Assembly: GCA_024235395.1 (NCBI GenBank)
Contig: JACKMK010000001.1
Location: 434,001-498,000, forward strand
Direction: 5' to 3'
Length of the DNA stretch: 64,000 nucleotides
DNA from: Chromatiaceae bacterium
GTDB taxonomy: Bacteria; Pseudomonadota; Gammaproteobacteria; Chromatiales; Chromatiaceae
How positions within the stretch are numbered: the first letter of the stretch is position 1; each line of letters opens with the position of its first letter. The notes below the pieces were generated by a model. It did no database searches. It saw only the letters and a list, made by a program, of their open reading frames with translations, and had not been told where the DNA came from. The position numbers and the translations under genes were made by a program. Positions 24,464-32,129 of the stretch are shown here, in pieces.

Positions 24464-25090
24464 ATGTCACATGAAGTCGTTGAAAAGAACGTCGGCCTGC
24501 TGGCGATATTGGTCATCCTGGTGATCAGTGTCGGCGGCCTGGTTGAAATTGTCCCGCTGTTCTTCCTGTCGGATACCACGGCACCGGCTCCGGGCGTGAG
24601 CAAGTACAGCGCGCTACGCCTGGAAGGACGCGATGTGTACGTCCGTGAAGGCTGCTACAACTGCCATTCACAGATGATCCGTCCGTTTCGCGCCGAGACC
24701 GAACGCTACGGTCACTACTCGGTGGCCGGCGAGTCGGTGTACGACCATCCCTTCCAGTGGGGCTCGAAGCGTACCGGTCCTGACCTCGCACGCGTCGGTG
24801 GACGCTACAGCGATGACTGGCACTTCGTTCACCTGAACAATCCCCGTGACGTGGTACCTGAGTCGAACATGCCGGCCTACCCCTGGCTCGGCAACACCAC
24901 ACTGACCGGAGAAGACACTGCCGCGAAGATGAAGGCTCTCAACATCGCCATCGGCGCAACCTGCCCGACCTGCGAGCTGTACAGCGAGCAGGATATGGCC
25001 AACGCACAGAAGGAAGTCGAAGGTAAGACCGAAGCACAGGCCCTGGTGGCCTTCCTGCAAGGTCTCGGCCTGGCTTCCAAGCAGTGGTGA
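24464..25090 (+). CDS. ccoO: cbb3-type cytochrome c oxidase subunit II
   Basis: 208 residues. An N-terminal membrane anchor (GLLAILVILVISVGGLVEIV) is followed by a periplasmic mono-haem domain whose haem-binding motif is GCYNCHSQM (Cys64, Cys67, His68). CcoO passes electrons to CcoN. Eighteen bases separate it from ccoN; the ccoQ start codon follows after five bases. Confidence 0.96.
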   Translation: MSHEVVEKNVGLLAILVILVISVGGLVEIVPLFFLSDTTAPAPGVSKYSALRLEGRDVYVREGCYNCHSQMIRPFRAETERYGHYSVAGESVYDHPFQWGSKRTGPDLARVGGRYSDDWHFVHLNNPRDVVPESNMPAYPWLGNTTLTGEDTAAKMKALNIAIGATCPTCELYSEQDMANAQKEVEGKTEAQALVAFLQGLGLASKQW

Positions 25091-25095
25091 TCGTT

Positions 25096-25272
25096 ATGGA
25101 CATTAACGATATCCGCGCCTGGCAGACCGCCATTCTATTGGTCTCGTTTATCGGGATCGTTATCTGGGCTTACAGCAAGCGTCGCAAGACCTCTTTCGAC
25201 GAGGCCGCAAACCTGCCTTTTGCCGATGAAGATCAGCACCGGGCGACGATTGAGAAGGAGAACCTGTCATGA
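25096..25272 (+). CDS. ccoQ: cbb3-type cytochrome c oxidase subunit CcoQ
   Basis: 58 residues: one membrane helix (WQTAILLVSFIGIVIWAYSK) and a short charged tail. CcoQ stabilises the core CcoNOP complex. The ATG at 25096 is preferred over an in-frame GTG at 25084 that overlaps the ccoO end. Its stop overlaps the ccoP ATG by four bases. Confidence 0.9.
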   Translation: MDINDIRAWQTAILLVSFIGIVIWAYSKRRKTSFDEAANLPFADEDQHRATIEKENLS

Positions 25273-26192
25273 GCAGTTTCTGGAGTGGATGGATCATCAT
25301 CCTGACGGTAGCCAACATCCTGGGCTGTCTCTGGCTGGTCTGGTGGACGATGCGCGGCCGCGCGGGCGAAGCGGCAGAGGGCGATGTCACGGGTCATACC
25401 TGGGACGGTGATCTGCAGGAATACAACAACCCCCTGCCGCGCTGGTGGCTGTGGTTGTTCTACATCACGCTGGCGTTCGCAGGCGGCTATCTGGCGCTCT
25501 ACCCGGGCCTGGGCAAGTTCCAGGGTTTCCTGGGCTGGTCGTCGGGCAACACGCTGAGTGCCGGTGACGGCTCGCAGTATGGCGGTGAAATGGCCAAGGC
25601 TGCCGAGAAGTACGACCCGATCTTCCAGCAGTACGCAGCGGTCGCAGTCACCGATCTGGCCAGCAAACCGGAATATCAGGAGGCCCGGGAGATGGGCAAA
25701 CGCCTGTTCCTGACCTACTGCATGCAGTGCCACGGTTCAGACGCCGGCGGGTCGCGTGGCTTCCCGAACCTGACCGACAACGACTGGCTGTGGGGCGGCG
25801 CGCCGGAGCAGATCCAGACAACGATCGCGAACGGCCGCAACGGTGTGATGCCACCGCATGCCCATCTCGGTGACGAAGCAGTCGACAATGTCGCCAACTA
25901 CGTGTTGTCACTCTCGGGCCGCGACGTCGATGCCGCCAAGGCCCAGGCAGGCAAGGAGACCTTCATGAACGCCGGGTGCATCGGCTGCCACGGTGTCGAA
26001 GCGACCGGCAACCAGATGCTGGGGGCTCCCAACCTCACCGACAAGACCTGGCTGTACGGCGCAAGCCTCGGCACCGTCAAGCAGACCATCACCAATGGCC
26101 GCATGGGCGTCATGCCGGCGCACAAAGACCTGCTGGGTGACGAGAAAGTCCACCTGCTGACCGCCTATGTGATCAGCCTGTCGCAGCAGTAA
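25269..26192 (+). CDS. ccoP: cbb3-type cytochrome c oxidase subunit III (di-haem)
   Basis: 307 residues with two N-terminal membrane helices and two class I cytochrome c domains. The haem motifs are CMQCH (Cys151-His155) and CIGCH (Cys237-His241), each with a distal Met later (NGVMPPHAHL, GVMPAHKDL). It accepts electrons from soluble cytochrome c. Start overlaps ccoQ (ATGA). A long nested inverted repeat follows the gene. Confidence 0.96.
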   Translation: MSSFWSGWIIILTVANILGCLWLVWWTMRGRAGEAAEGDVTGHTWDGDLQEYNNPLPRWWLWLFYITLAFAGGYLALYPGLGKFQGFLGWSSGNTLSAGDGSQYGGEMAKAAEKYDPIFQQYAAVAVTDLASKPEYQEAREMGKRLFLTYCMQCHGSDAGGSRGFPNLTDNDWLWGGAPEQIQTTIANGRNGVMPPHAHLGDEAVDNVANYVLSLSGRDVDAAKAQAGKETFMNAGCIGCHGVEATGNQMLGAPNLTDKTWLYGASLGTVKQTITNGRMGVMPAHKDLLGDEKVHLLTAYVISLSQQ

Positions 26193-26208
26193 GCAGCGAC
26201 ACCCACCG

Positions 26209-26276
26209 GGCCCTGGCCCGGGCGGTAGATCGGGGATAATGCGAATTATCAACGACATCCGCCCGGTTCCAGGGCC
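26209..26276 (+). repeat. Nested inverted repeat downstream of ccoP
   Basis: The outer arms 26209-26225 (GGCCCTGGCCCGGGCGG) and 26259-26276 (CCGCCCGGTTCCAGGGCC) pair with one small internal mismatch. Inside the loop GATAAT-GCGA-ATTATC (26235-26250) forms a second perfect hairpin. No U-tract follows, but it lies between ccoP and the next gene. It could be an mRNA-stabilising 3' structure, an attenuator or a REP-like element. One copy only is seen here. Confidence 0.7.
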
Positions 26277-26361
26277 ATAATTTATTGTATTGTCGGTTTT
26301 GTCGCGGCCATTCCCTGGCTACGGGACACCCCCCCGCCACACCGGAGCACGAATCGACCAG

Positions 26362-26387
26362 CCGGCCCCATCGAGGGCCGGTTTATT
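26362..26387 (+). terminator. GC hairpin followed by TTTATTT before the small membrane protein gene
   Basis: Stem CCGGCCC / GGGCCGG with a short loop, then TTTATTT. It resembles an intrinsic terminator or attenuator and lies only about 15 bases before the next ATG, so full termination would remove the ribosome binding site of that gene. Confidence 0.55.
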
Positions 26388-26401
26388 TACAGGAAGCGAA
26401 C

Positions 26402-26701
26402 ATGTCTACTCTGCCAGCCACTCAGTCTGACAAGAATCAGCTGCCGGTTGTACAACAGATCATTTCGGTCATGTGGCCGTCCTTCCTCACCGCGAGCGCG
26501 GCGACCATCATTTTCTTCACGCTGTTTGATCCGACGGACCTGGGCATCATCGGCGGGTTTCCGGATCTGACCCGGATCGGTGGCTACACCATCGGCTTTT
26601 TCAGCTTCTGGCTGCTCACCTCGATCAGTTGCGCACTGACCTGTTACTTCCGCAGACCCACCAACAGACCGCCTCATCCCGGCGGGCAGACGAATCCCTG
26701 A
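26402..26701 (+). CDS. Small two-helix membrane protein in the cco cluster, unknown function
   Basis: 99 residues from an ATG with AGGAAG upstream. Two membrane helices are predicted at about 24-44 (MWPSFLTASAATIIFFTLFD) and 59-84 (GGYTIGFFSFWLLTSISCAL), joined by a short loop, with basic/Pro-rich tail. There are no haem or copper motifs. It sits between ccoP and ccoG, about 18 bases before ccoG, so it is likely transcribed with the oxidase or its assembly genes. It could be an accessory subunit or assembly factor for cbb3 oxidase; it is not homologous by eye to the single-helix CcoM. Function not known. Confidence 0.8.
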   Translation: MSTLPATQSDKNQLPVVQQIISVMWPSFLTASAATIIFFTLFDPTDLGIIGGFPDLTRIGGYTIGFFSFWLLTSISCALTCYFRRPTNRPPHPGGQTNP

Positions 26702-26719
26702 CAAATGGAACGGCAGACA

Positions 26720-28123
26720 ATGTCCCAGCCAGCAGCGAACAACAACCAGGCTCCGATCGAACAGGAGCTCTACAAAAAGCGCCAAAAAATCTACGTGCGC
26801 GAAGTGCACGGGATCTTTGCCGCCCTGCGTATCGCAGCAATGGTCGCCCTGCTGGGCATCTACTATGGCCTGCCGTGGATCAAATGGGATGGACACCAGG
26901 CAGTTCTGTTCGATCTGCCGGCACGCAAGTTCTATATCTTCGGCCTGACCTTCTGGCCGCAGGACTTCTTCTACCTGTCGATGCTGCTGATCATCGCGGC
27001 GATCTCGCTATTCATGTTCACGGCCTTGGCCGGTCGCCTGTGGTGTGGCTATGCGTGCCCGCAGACCGTGTGGACCGAGATCTACATGTGGATCGAGCGC
27101 AAGATCGAAGGGGTTGCCCGGGTACAGAAAAAGCGTGACCAGGGTCCACACGATGCCGGGTACTTCGGTATCAAAACGGCAAAACATGCCGCCTGGCTGG
27201 CGTTTTCGCTGTGGACCGGTTTTACGTTCGTCGGCTACTTCACGCCGATCCAGGAACTATGGACCAGCGCCTTCAACTGGTCACTGGGCCCCTGGGAGAC
27301 GTTCTGGATCTTCTTCTATGGATTCGCGACCTATGGCAACGCGGGCTTCATGCGCGAACAGGTCTGTATCTATATGTGCCCCTATGCGCGCTTTCAGAGC
27401 GCGATGTTCGATCATGACACGCTGATCATTTCTTACGACGAGAAACGCGGTAATCCCCGCGGCTCACGGAAGCGCGGTACGCCTTCCTCCGAGGTCGGGC
27501 TCGGAGACTGCATCGATTGCGGACTCTGTGTACAGGTCTGCCCGGTGGGCATCGATATCCGCGACGGTCTGCAGTACCAATGCATCGGCTGCGCGGCCTG
27601 CGTCGACGTCTGCGACGATGTCATGGACAAGATGGGGTACCCCCGCGGCCTTGTGAAATACACCACCGAGAACGCGCTTGCCGGCAAATCGACCAAGCTT
27701 CTCCGCCCCCGCATCTGGGTCTATGTGGGGATCCTGTCGTTCGTCAGCGCGGCGCTGGTGTACGCACTCCTGACGCGGATACCGATCGAAGTGGACATCA
27801 TCCGCGACCGTAACGTGCTGTACACGGAAACCGACCAGGGCCTTATCCAGAACGTCTACAACCTGAAGCTGATCAATATGGACAACCAGCCACAGCGCTA
27901 CAGGCTTGCAGTATCCGGTATGGAAGGCATGCAGGTGATCGGCCAGACCAGCGGGATCGAGGTCGACAGCGGCGCTGTCGTGGATCTCCCCTTGCGCGTC
28001 GAGGTCGATCCGGTCGAGTTGAAATCCTCGAGTACCGAGATAATGTTCCACATCGAATCCGAGATCTCCCCGGACATCTCGATCGACGAGCACGCCCGGT
28101 TCCTCGGCCCGGCAACACGGTAA
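26720..28123 (+). CDS. ccoG: cbb3 oxidase assembly ferredoxin CcoG (FixG/RdxA)
   Basis: 467 residues. It has several membrane segments, a CGYACPQTVWTEI motif, and two [4Fe-4S] clusters in the ferredoxin region (CIDCGLCVQVCPVGID and CIGCAACVDVCDDVM). A C-terminal immunoglobulin-like FixG domain follows. CcoG is linked to copper handling during cbb3 assembly. I favour the ATG at 26720 (GGA upstream); an ATG at 26705 adds five residues. It precedes ccoH. The copper-ATPase ccoI and ccoS are not in the window. Confidence 0.93.
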   Translation: MSQPAANNNQAPIEQELYKKRQKIYVREVHGIFAALRIAAMVALLGIYYGLPWIKWDGHQAVLFDLPARKFYIFGLTFWPQDFFYLSMLLIIAAISLFMFTALAGRLWCGYACPQTVWTEIYMWIERKIEGVARVQKKRDQGPHDAGYFGIKTAKHAAWLAFSLWTGFTFVGYFTPIQELWTSAFNWSLGPWETFWIFFYGFATYGNAGFMREQVCIYMCPYARFQSAMFDHDTLIISYDEKRGNPRGSRKRGTPSSEVGLGDCIDCGLCVQVCPVGIDIRDGLQYQCIGCAACVDVCDDVMDKMGYPRGLVKYTTENALAGKSTKLLRPRIWVYVGILSFVSAALVYALLTRIPIEVDIIRDRNVLYTETDQGLIQNVYNLKLINMDNQPQRYRLAVSGMEGMQVIGQTSGIEVDSGAVVDLPLRVEVDPVELKSSSTEIMFHIESEISPDISIDEHARFLGPATR

Positions 28124-28130
28124 ATCATCC

Positions 28131-28634
28131 ATGAGACGTCCACCTCGAGAAGACACGGAGCCCTGGTACAAGCAGTTCTGGCCCTGGTTCCTGATCAGCC
28201 TGCCGCTCAGCGTGGTGATCGCCGCACTGTTCACCATCAATCTTGCGCTGAAAACGGACGACGGCCTGGTAAGCGACGACTACTACAAGGAAGGCCTGGC
28301 GGTGCACAAAGTCGCCGACAGCTCCGCGAAAGCCGTGGCGCTGGGGATCGCCGGTCAACTGCGTTACGACGCAGATACCGGAGCCGTCAACGTCACGTTC
28401 GACCGACCTCTGCCAAATGGGACGGCCACTTTGTCACTGGACGTGACGCACCCCACTCTGCCGCGTCAGGACCAAGTGACACAGCTCACACCGTCTGGCG
28501 AAACGACCTACGCCGGGCGCCTGCAGCCCCTCGGAGCGGCACACTGGAAACTCAAGCTTTATCCGGCCGACAAGATCTGGCGAATCGAAGGTCGCCTGAC
28601 ACTGCCGCAATCGTCGGTCGCGCAGTTGAACTGA
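28131..28634 (+). CDS. ccoH: cbb3 oxidase assembly protein CcoH (FixH)
   Basis: 167 residues. A short cytoplasmic N-terminus (EPWYKQFWPWFLISLPL), one membrane helix and a periplasmic domain with the SDDYYKEGLAVHKV motif identify the FixH family. CcoH interacts with CcoN during assembly of the oxidase. It starts seven bases after ccoG and is the last gene of this cluster; a hairpin lies between it and convergent dnaQ. Confidence 0.92.
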   Translation: MRRPPREDTEPWYKQFWPWFLISLPLSVVIAALFTINLALKTDDGLVSDDYYKEGLAVHKVADSSAKAVALGIAGQLRYDADTGAVNVTFDRPLPNGTATLSLDVTHPTLPRQDQVTQLTPSGETTYAGRLQPLGAAHWKLKLYPADKIWRIEGRLTLPQSSVAQLN

Positions 28635-28640
28635 ACGGGA

Positions 28641-28662
28641 CACGAGGCCACGGTGCCTCGTG
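28641..28662. terminator. Hairpin between convergent ccoH and dnaQ
   Basis: CACGAGGC and GCCTCGTG pair perfectly around a six-base loop. It sits directly between the two stop codons and may end transcripts from both sides, although the U-tract is weak. Confidence 0.6.
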
Positions 28663-28666
28663 CGAC

Positions 28667-29389
28667 TCAGTCTTGGGAAAGCCCCCGCCAGATCGCGGCA
28701 CCGCCTGATGCCTTTTCAATCGCGGCAAGGCGCCGCTCGTGTGCCTCGAGTTCCGCCGCACTCGCCTTGACGACCGCCAACTCGATTCCGTCGCGACGTA
28801 CCCTGCGAATACCCGCAGCGCCGGGATCCGATGCACTGCCTGCAAGGGAATCGGCATCCAGAGAGAGTGCCGTCTGGCCGCCGGTCATCGCGAGATAGAC
28901 GTCGGCCAGGATCTCGGCGTCGAGCAATGCCCCGTGTTTGTCGCGCCGACTGTTGTCGACGTGGTAGCGACCGCACAGCGCATCCAGACTGTTGCGTTGT
29001 CCGGGGTGCTTCTTTCGTGCCATGACCAGCGTATCGAGTACCTGGCAGTGGTCCGCGATTTTCCCCACCCCGTCCAACCGGGCCAGTTCGGCATTCAGAA
29101 ATCCAACGTCGAACGGGGCGTTGTGAATCACCAGTTCCGCATCGCGCAGGTACGCCACCAGGTCGTCGGCCACATCCGCGAACCGCGGTTTGTCGGCGAG
29201 GAACTCGTTGGTGATGCCATGCACCTCAACCGCCGCGGCATCGATCTTCCGATCAGGCTGCAGATAGACATGGAAGTTGTTGCCGCTCAACCGTCGGTCG
29301 AGCAGCTCCACACATCCGATTTCAATGATCCGGTGGCCCTGCTCTGGCTCCAGGCCGGTGGTTTCGGTGTCGAGAACGATTTGCCGCAT
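28667..29389 (-). CDS. dnaQ: DNA polymerase III epsilon subunit (3'-5' exonuclease)
   Basis: 240 residues. DEDD exonuclease motifs are present: VLDTETTGL (motif I), VIHNAPFDVGFLNAEL (motif II) and HGALLDAEILADVYL (motif III). The HCQVLDTLVMARKKHPGQRN segment is typical of DnaQ. It proofreads replication together with the polymerase alpha subunit. GAAGG upstream supports the ATG at 29389. It lies 72 bases after rnhA on the same strand; the dnaQ-rnhA pair is conserved, although here they run in the same direction. Confidence 0.95.
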   Translation of the reverse strand: MRQIVLDTETTGLEPEQGHRIIEIGCVELLDRRLSGNNFHVYLQPDRKIDAAAVEVHGITNEFLADKPRFADVADDLVAYLRDAELVIHNAPFDVGFLNAELARLDGVGKIADHCQVLDTLVMARKKHPGQRNSLDALCGRYHVDNSRRDKHGALLDAEILADVYLAMTGGQTALSLDADSLAGSASDPGAAGIRRVRRDGIELAVVKASAAELEAHERRLAAIEKASGGAAIWRGLSQD

Positions 29390-29461
29390 CTGGGTGTGCC
29401 TTCTTTCCGGTTTCGGACTCAATGGTTTGCGGACCGGATTGCCCGCGCAATGTAACCCGGT

Positions 29462-29911
29462 TCAATTCTCAGCGTGTTGCAGCCGGTCGATGCCGAGGTT
29501 CGCCAGCGCGTCCGCTCGCTCGTTTTCGGGATGCCCCGCGTGTCCCTTGACCCAGTGCCAGCTGACATCGTGACGTGACGCTGCCGCATCCAGCAGACGC
29601 CACAGGTCGTCATTCTTGACCGGCTTTTTCGCCGCGGTTCGCCAGCCATTGCGTTTCCAATTGTGAATCCACTGCGTGATGCCATTCTTTACGTACACCG
29701 AATCGGTCGTGACATCCACTGCACAAGGCCGCGTCAATGCCTCCAGGCCGCGGATCACCGCGGTCAATTCCATGCGGTTGTTGGTCGTCGCGGGATCACC
29801 GCCGAACAACTCTTTTTCGCGGCTGCCGAACCGCAGTACCGCACCCCACCCGCCGGGCCCTGGATTGCCGCGGCACGCCCCATCGGTGAACAGCTGCACG
29901 CGGTCAGGCAT
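29462..29911 (-). CDS. rnhA: Ribonuclease HI
   Basis: 149 residues. Catalytic residues of the DEDD active site are visible in LFTDGACRGNPGPGGW (Asp), NNRMELTAVIRGL (Glu), TTDSVYVKNGITQW (Asp) and GHAGHPENERADALAN (Asp). It removes RNA from RNA-DNA hybrids. Its start overlaps the methyltransferase gene end by eight bases. Length and motifs match E. coli RnhA closely. Confidence 0.96.
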   Translation of the reverse strand: MPDRVQLFTDGACRGNPGPGGWGAVLRFGSREKELFGGDPATTNNRMELTAVIRGLEALTRPCAVDVTTDSVYVKNGITQWIHNWKRNGWRTAAKKPVKNDDLWRLLDAAASRHDVSWHWVKGHAGHPENERADALANLGIDRLQHAEN

Positions 29912-30665
29912 CGCGCACCTCCCGCACCGTCGGTTCAATTGCACGCGGACCCAGCACCTTCAAAGTGGCTCGGCGCTGAGGCAGCGGTGTGATCCGCGAT
30001 ACCCGCTTGACCGCTCGAACGATGTAGACACCGGCCAACATGGGCCAGACCCGACGTCCCAGACGCTCGACTGCGTCCAATCGCACGCTGCGTGTCGGGG
30101 GACGGAATTCCATGACATCCATTCGCTCGATACCAAAACCCATCAATGTCAGCCAGTCGTTCAACCGCGGATACGACAGGAACTGCCCGCACCACGGGAC
30201 TGTCCCCCGCCAGCGGCCGAACAATCGCCAGATGCCCCACAGGCTGAACGGGTTGAACCCGATCACGATCACCCGACCTTCGGGAATCAGCACCCGCTCC
30301 GCCTCGCGCAAAACCAGGTGCGGGTCGGGCGAAAAATCCAATGTATGTGCGAGGATCACCGCATCGACGCTGTCTGCCGCCACCGGCAGGAACTGCGCAT
30401 CCGCGACGATCACATCGCTCCCAGCCATGCCGTCGCGGTGGCCGATCAGCGTCTTGCGGCGAATGGGACAAGCGGAAAGGTGATCGAGATCGTTCCCCAG
30501 GTGACCGAGCTGCAGCAACTGATAACCGAACAGATCTCCGACCATCGCACTCAGGGCATCGCGCTCGTGAGCCAACACCCGACTCCCTGGCAACGCGGCA
30601 AACCATTCCACAAGCGACTGTTCCAACTCACTATTTTTCTTCACACAGGGTCTGAATTGAGACAT
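29904..30665 (-). CDS. Class I SAM-dependent methyltransferase (YafS-like)
   Basis: About 253 residues. The motif VDAVILAHTLDFSPDPHLVL followed by REAERVLIPEGRVIVIGFNP is typical of UbiE/YafS-like methyltransferases; the glycine-rich SAM motif is not clear. In enterobacteria yafS lies beside rnhA and dnaQ, as here, and its substrate is unknown. I favour the ATG at 30665 (MSQFRPCVKK), which leaves room for the divergent mltD promoter; an ATG at 30698 is possible. It overlaps rnhA by eight bases. Confidence 0.82.
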   Translation of the reverse strand: MSQFRPCVKKNSELEQSLVEWFAALPGSRVLAHERDALSAMVGDLFGYQLLQLGHLGNDLDHLSACPIRRKTLIGHRDGMAGSDVIVADAQFLPVAADSVDAVILAHTLDFSPDPHLVLREAERVLIPEGRVIVIGFNPFSLWGIWRLFGRWRGTVPWCGQFLSYPRLNDWLTLMGFGIERMDVMEFRPPTRSVRLDAVERLGRRVWPMLAGVYIVRAVKRVSRITPLPQRRATLKVLGPRAIEPTVREVRDA

Positions 30666-30734
30666 CTTGGCATCGCTGCTGGCAGCCGGTTTCGGCATTT
30701 CGTATATTGATCCGCCATGCACGCGGCGGACGAC

Positions 30735-32129
30735 ATGACCGATTCTGACCAATGCGCTCAGCGTCAGCAATGCTCTCGGGCCGGTCGGTGGGCCCTGATG
30801 CTGTTCGGCGTTCTACTGTTGGGCGCCTGCGCAGGGCACGCCCCCAAGCCGCCGACCGAGGCTGTCGTAACCGCGGACGAACTGCCGGCTCAGGATGTCT
30901 GGGACGACGAGGAAATCGTCGATGACCTGATCCCGGAGACCGAGCCGCCGGTTGCTGAGATCGACCGCGAGATTTGGCCTCGCCTGCGCGCCGGTTTCCA
31001 GCTGCACGACATCCAGCACAGGCGCGTGCAGCAGGAGATCCGCCTGTTGCAGCGCTTCCCGAATGCTTTCCGCGGCCTGATGGCGCGTTCCGAACCCTAC
31101 CTGTACCACATCCTCAATGCGGTGGAATCCGCCGGTCTCCCCGCCGAGTTGGCACTGTTGCCTGCCATCGAGAGTGGATTCAGGCCCCATGTGCACTCAC
31201 CGGACGGAGCGGCCGGACTCTGGCAGTTCATGCCTGCAACCGGACGTATGCTGGGGCTGCAGCGTGACTGGTGGTTCGACAAGCGACGTACGGTACGCGC
31301 CTCCACCGCAGCGGCAATCCTCTATCTTGAGCAGCTGAACGAGCAGTTTTCCGGTGACTGGCTGCTGACATTGGCAGCCTATAACGCGGGTTCCGGCAAG
31401 GTGAGCAAGGCGCGACGCAACGCGGCCCGACATGGTAGGCCGACCGATTACTGGTCGCTCGACCTGCCGCGCGAAACGGATCGCTATGTGCCCAGGCTTC
31501 TCGCGCTCGCTGCGGTCGTCACCGATCCGTCCGCTTACGGGCTGGATCTTCCCGAGGTGCTCGACCAACCCTATTTTGCCCCGGCCAAGACCGCCGGCCA
31601 GATCGATCTGAACGTCGCAGCGCAGCTGGCTGGCGTCCCCGTCGAGGAGCTGTTGGTGCTGAACGCGGGGAACCGTCGGTGGGCGACCGCACCCGGCGGA
31701 CCCCACGAACTACTGCTGCCGGTCGACAAGGTCGACCGGTTCGCCGCGGCATTGACTTCGCTACCGGTCGACAAGCGCCTGCGCTGGTCGCGGCACCACA
31801 TTCAACCGGGCGAAAGTCTCGGCCGGATCGCACGGCAATACGGTGTGACAGTGGAAGCGATCAAGCGCTCCAACGGGCTACGCGATTCACGTATCCGTGC
31901 CGGCCGCGACCTGTTGATCCCGTTGTCAGATTCGGTGACGGTCGCCGATACCCTACCGACCGGGAACTCAAGGCAGCGACTGCACTATCGAGTGCGCAAG
32001 GGGGATTCGCTGTACACCATCGCTCGACGTTACCAGGTGTCGGTCGCCGACCTGCGTCGTTGGAATCAGGTCGGGCGCTATATCCGCCCGGGCGAACGGC
32101 TCACTGTGTTCATCGATCCGGACGCCTGA
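30735..32129 (+). CDS. mltD: Membrane-bound lytic murein transglycosylase D
   Basis: 464 residues from the ATG at 30735; an ATG at 30717 adds six residues. A lipobox (LLLGAC) places Cys32 for lipidation. The SLT domain holds the catalytic Glu in LLPAIESGFRPHVHSPDGAA and LWQFMPATGRMLGL. Two LysM domains (HHIQPGESLGRIARQYGV and LHYRVRKGDSLYTIARRYQ) bind peptidoglycan. It cleaves murein with formation of 1,6-anhydromuramic ends. Its 3' end overlaps the convergent ABC transporter gene by 52 bases. Confidence 0.94.
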   Translation: MTDSDQCAQRQQCSRAGRWALMLFGVLLLGACAGHAPKPPTEAVVTADELPAQDVWDDEEIVDDLIPETEPPVAEIDREIWPRLRAGFQLHDIQHRRVQQEIRLLQRFPNAFRGLMARSEPYLYHILNAVESAGLPAELALLPAIESGFRPHVHSPDGAAGLWQFMPATGRMLGLQRDWWFDKRRTVRASTAAAILYLEQLNEQFSGDWLLTLAAYNAGSGKVSKARRNAARHGRPTDYWSLDLPRETDRYVPRLLALAAVVTDPSAYGLDLPEVLDQPYFAPAKTAGQIDLNVAAQLAGVPVEELLVLNAGNRRWATAPGGPHELLLPVDKVDRFAAALTSLPVDKRLRWSRHHIQPGESLGRIARQYGVTVEAIKRSNGLRDSRIRAGRDLLIPLSDSVTVADTLPTGNSRQRLHYRVRKGDSLYTIARRYQVSVADLRRWNQVGRYIRPGERLTVFIDPDA

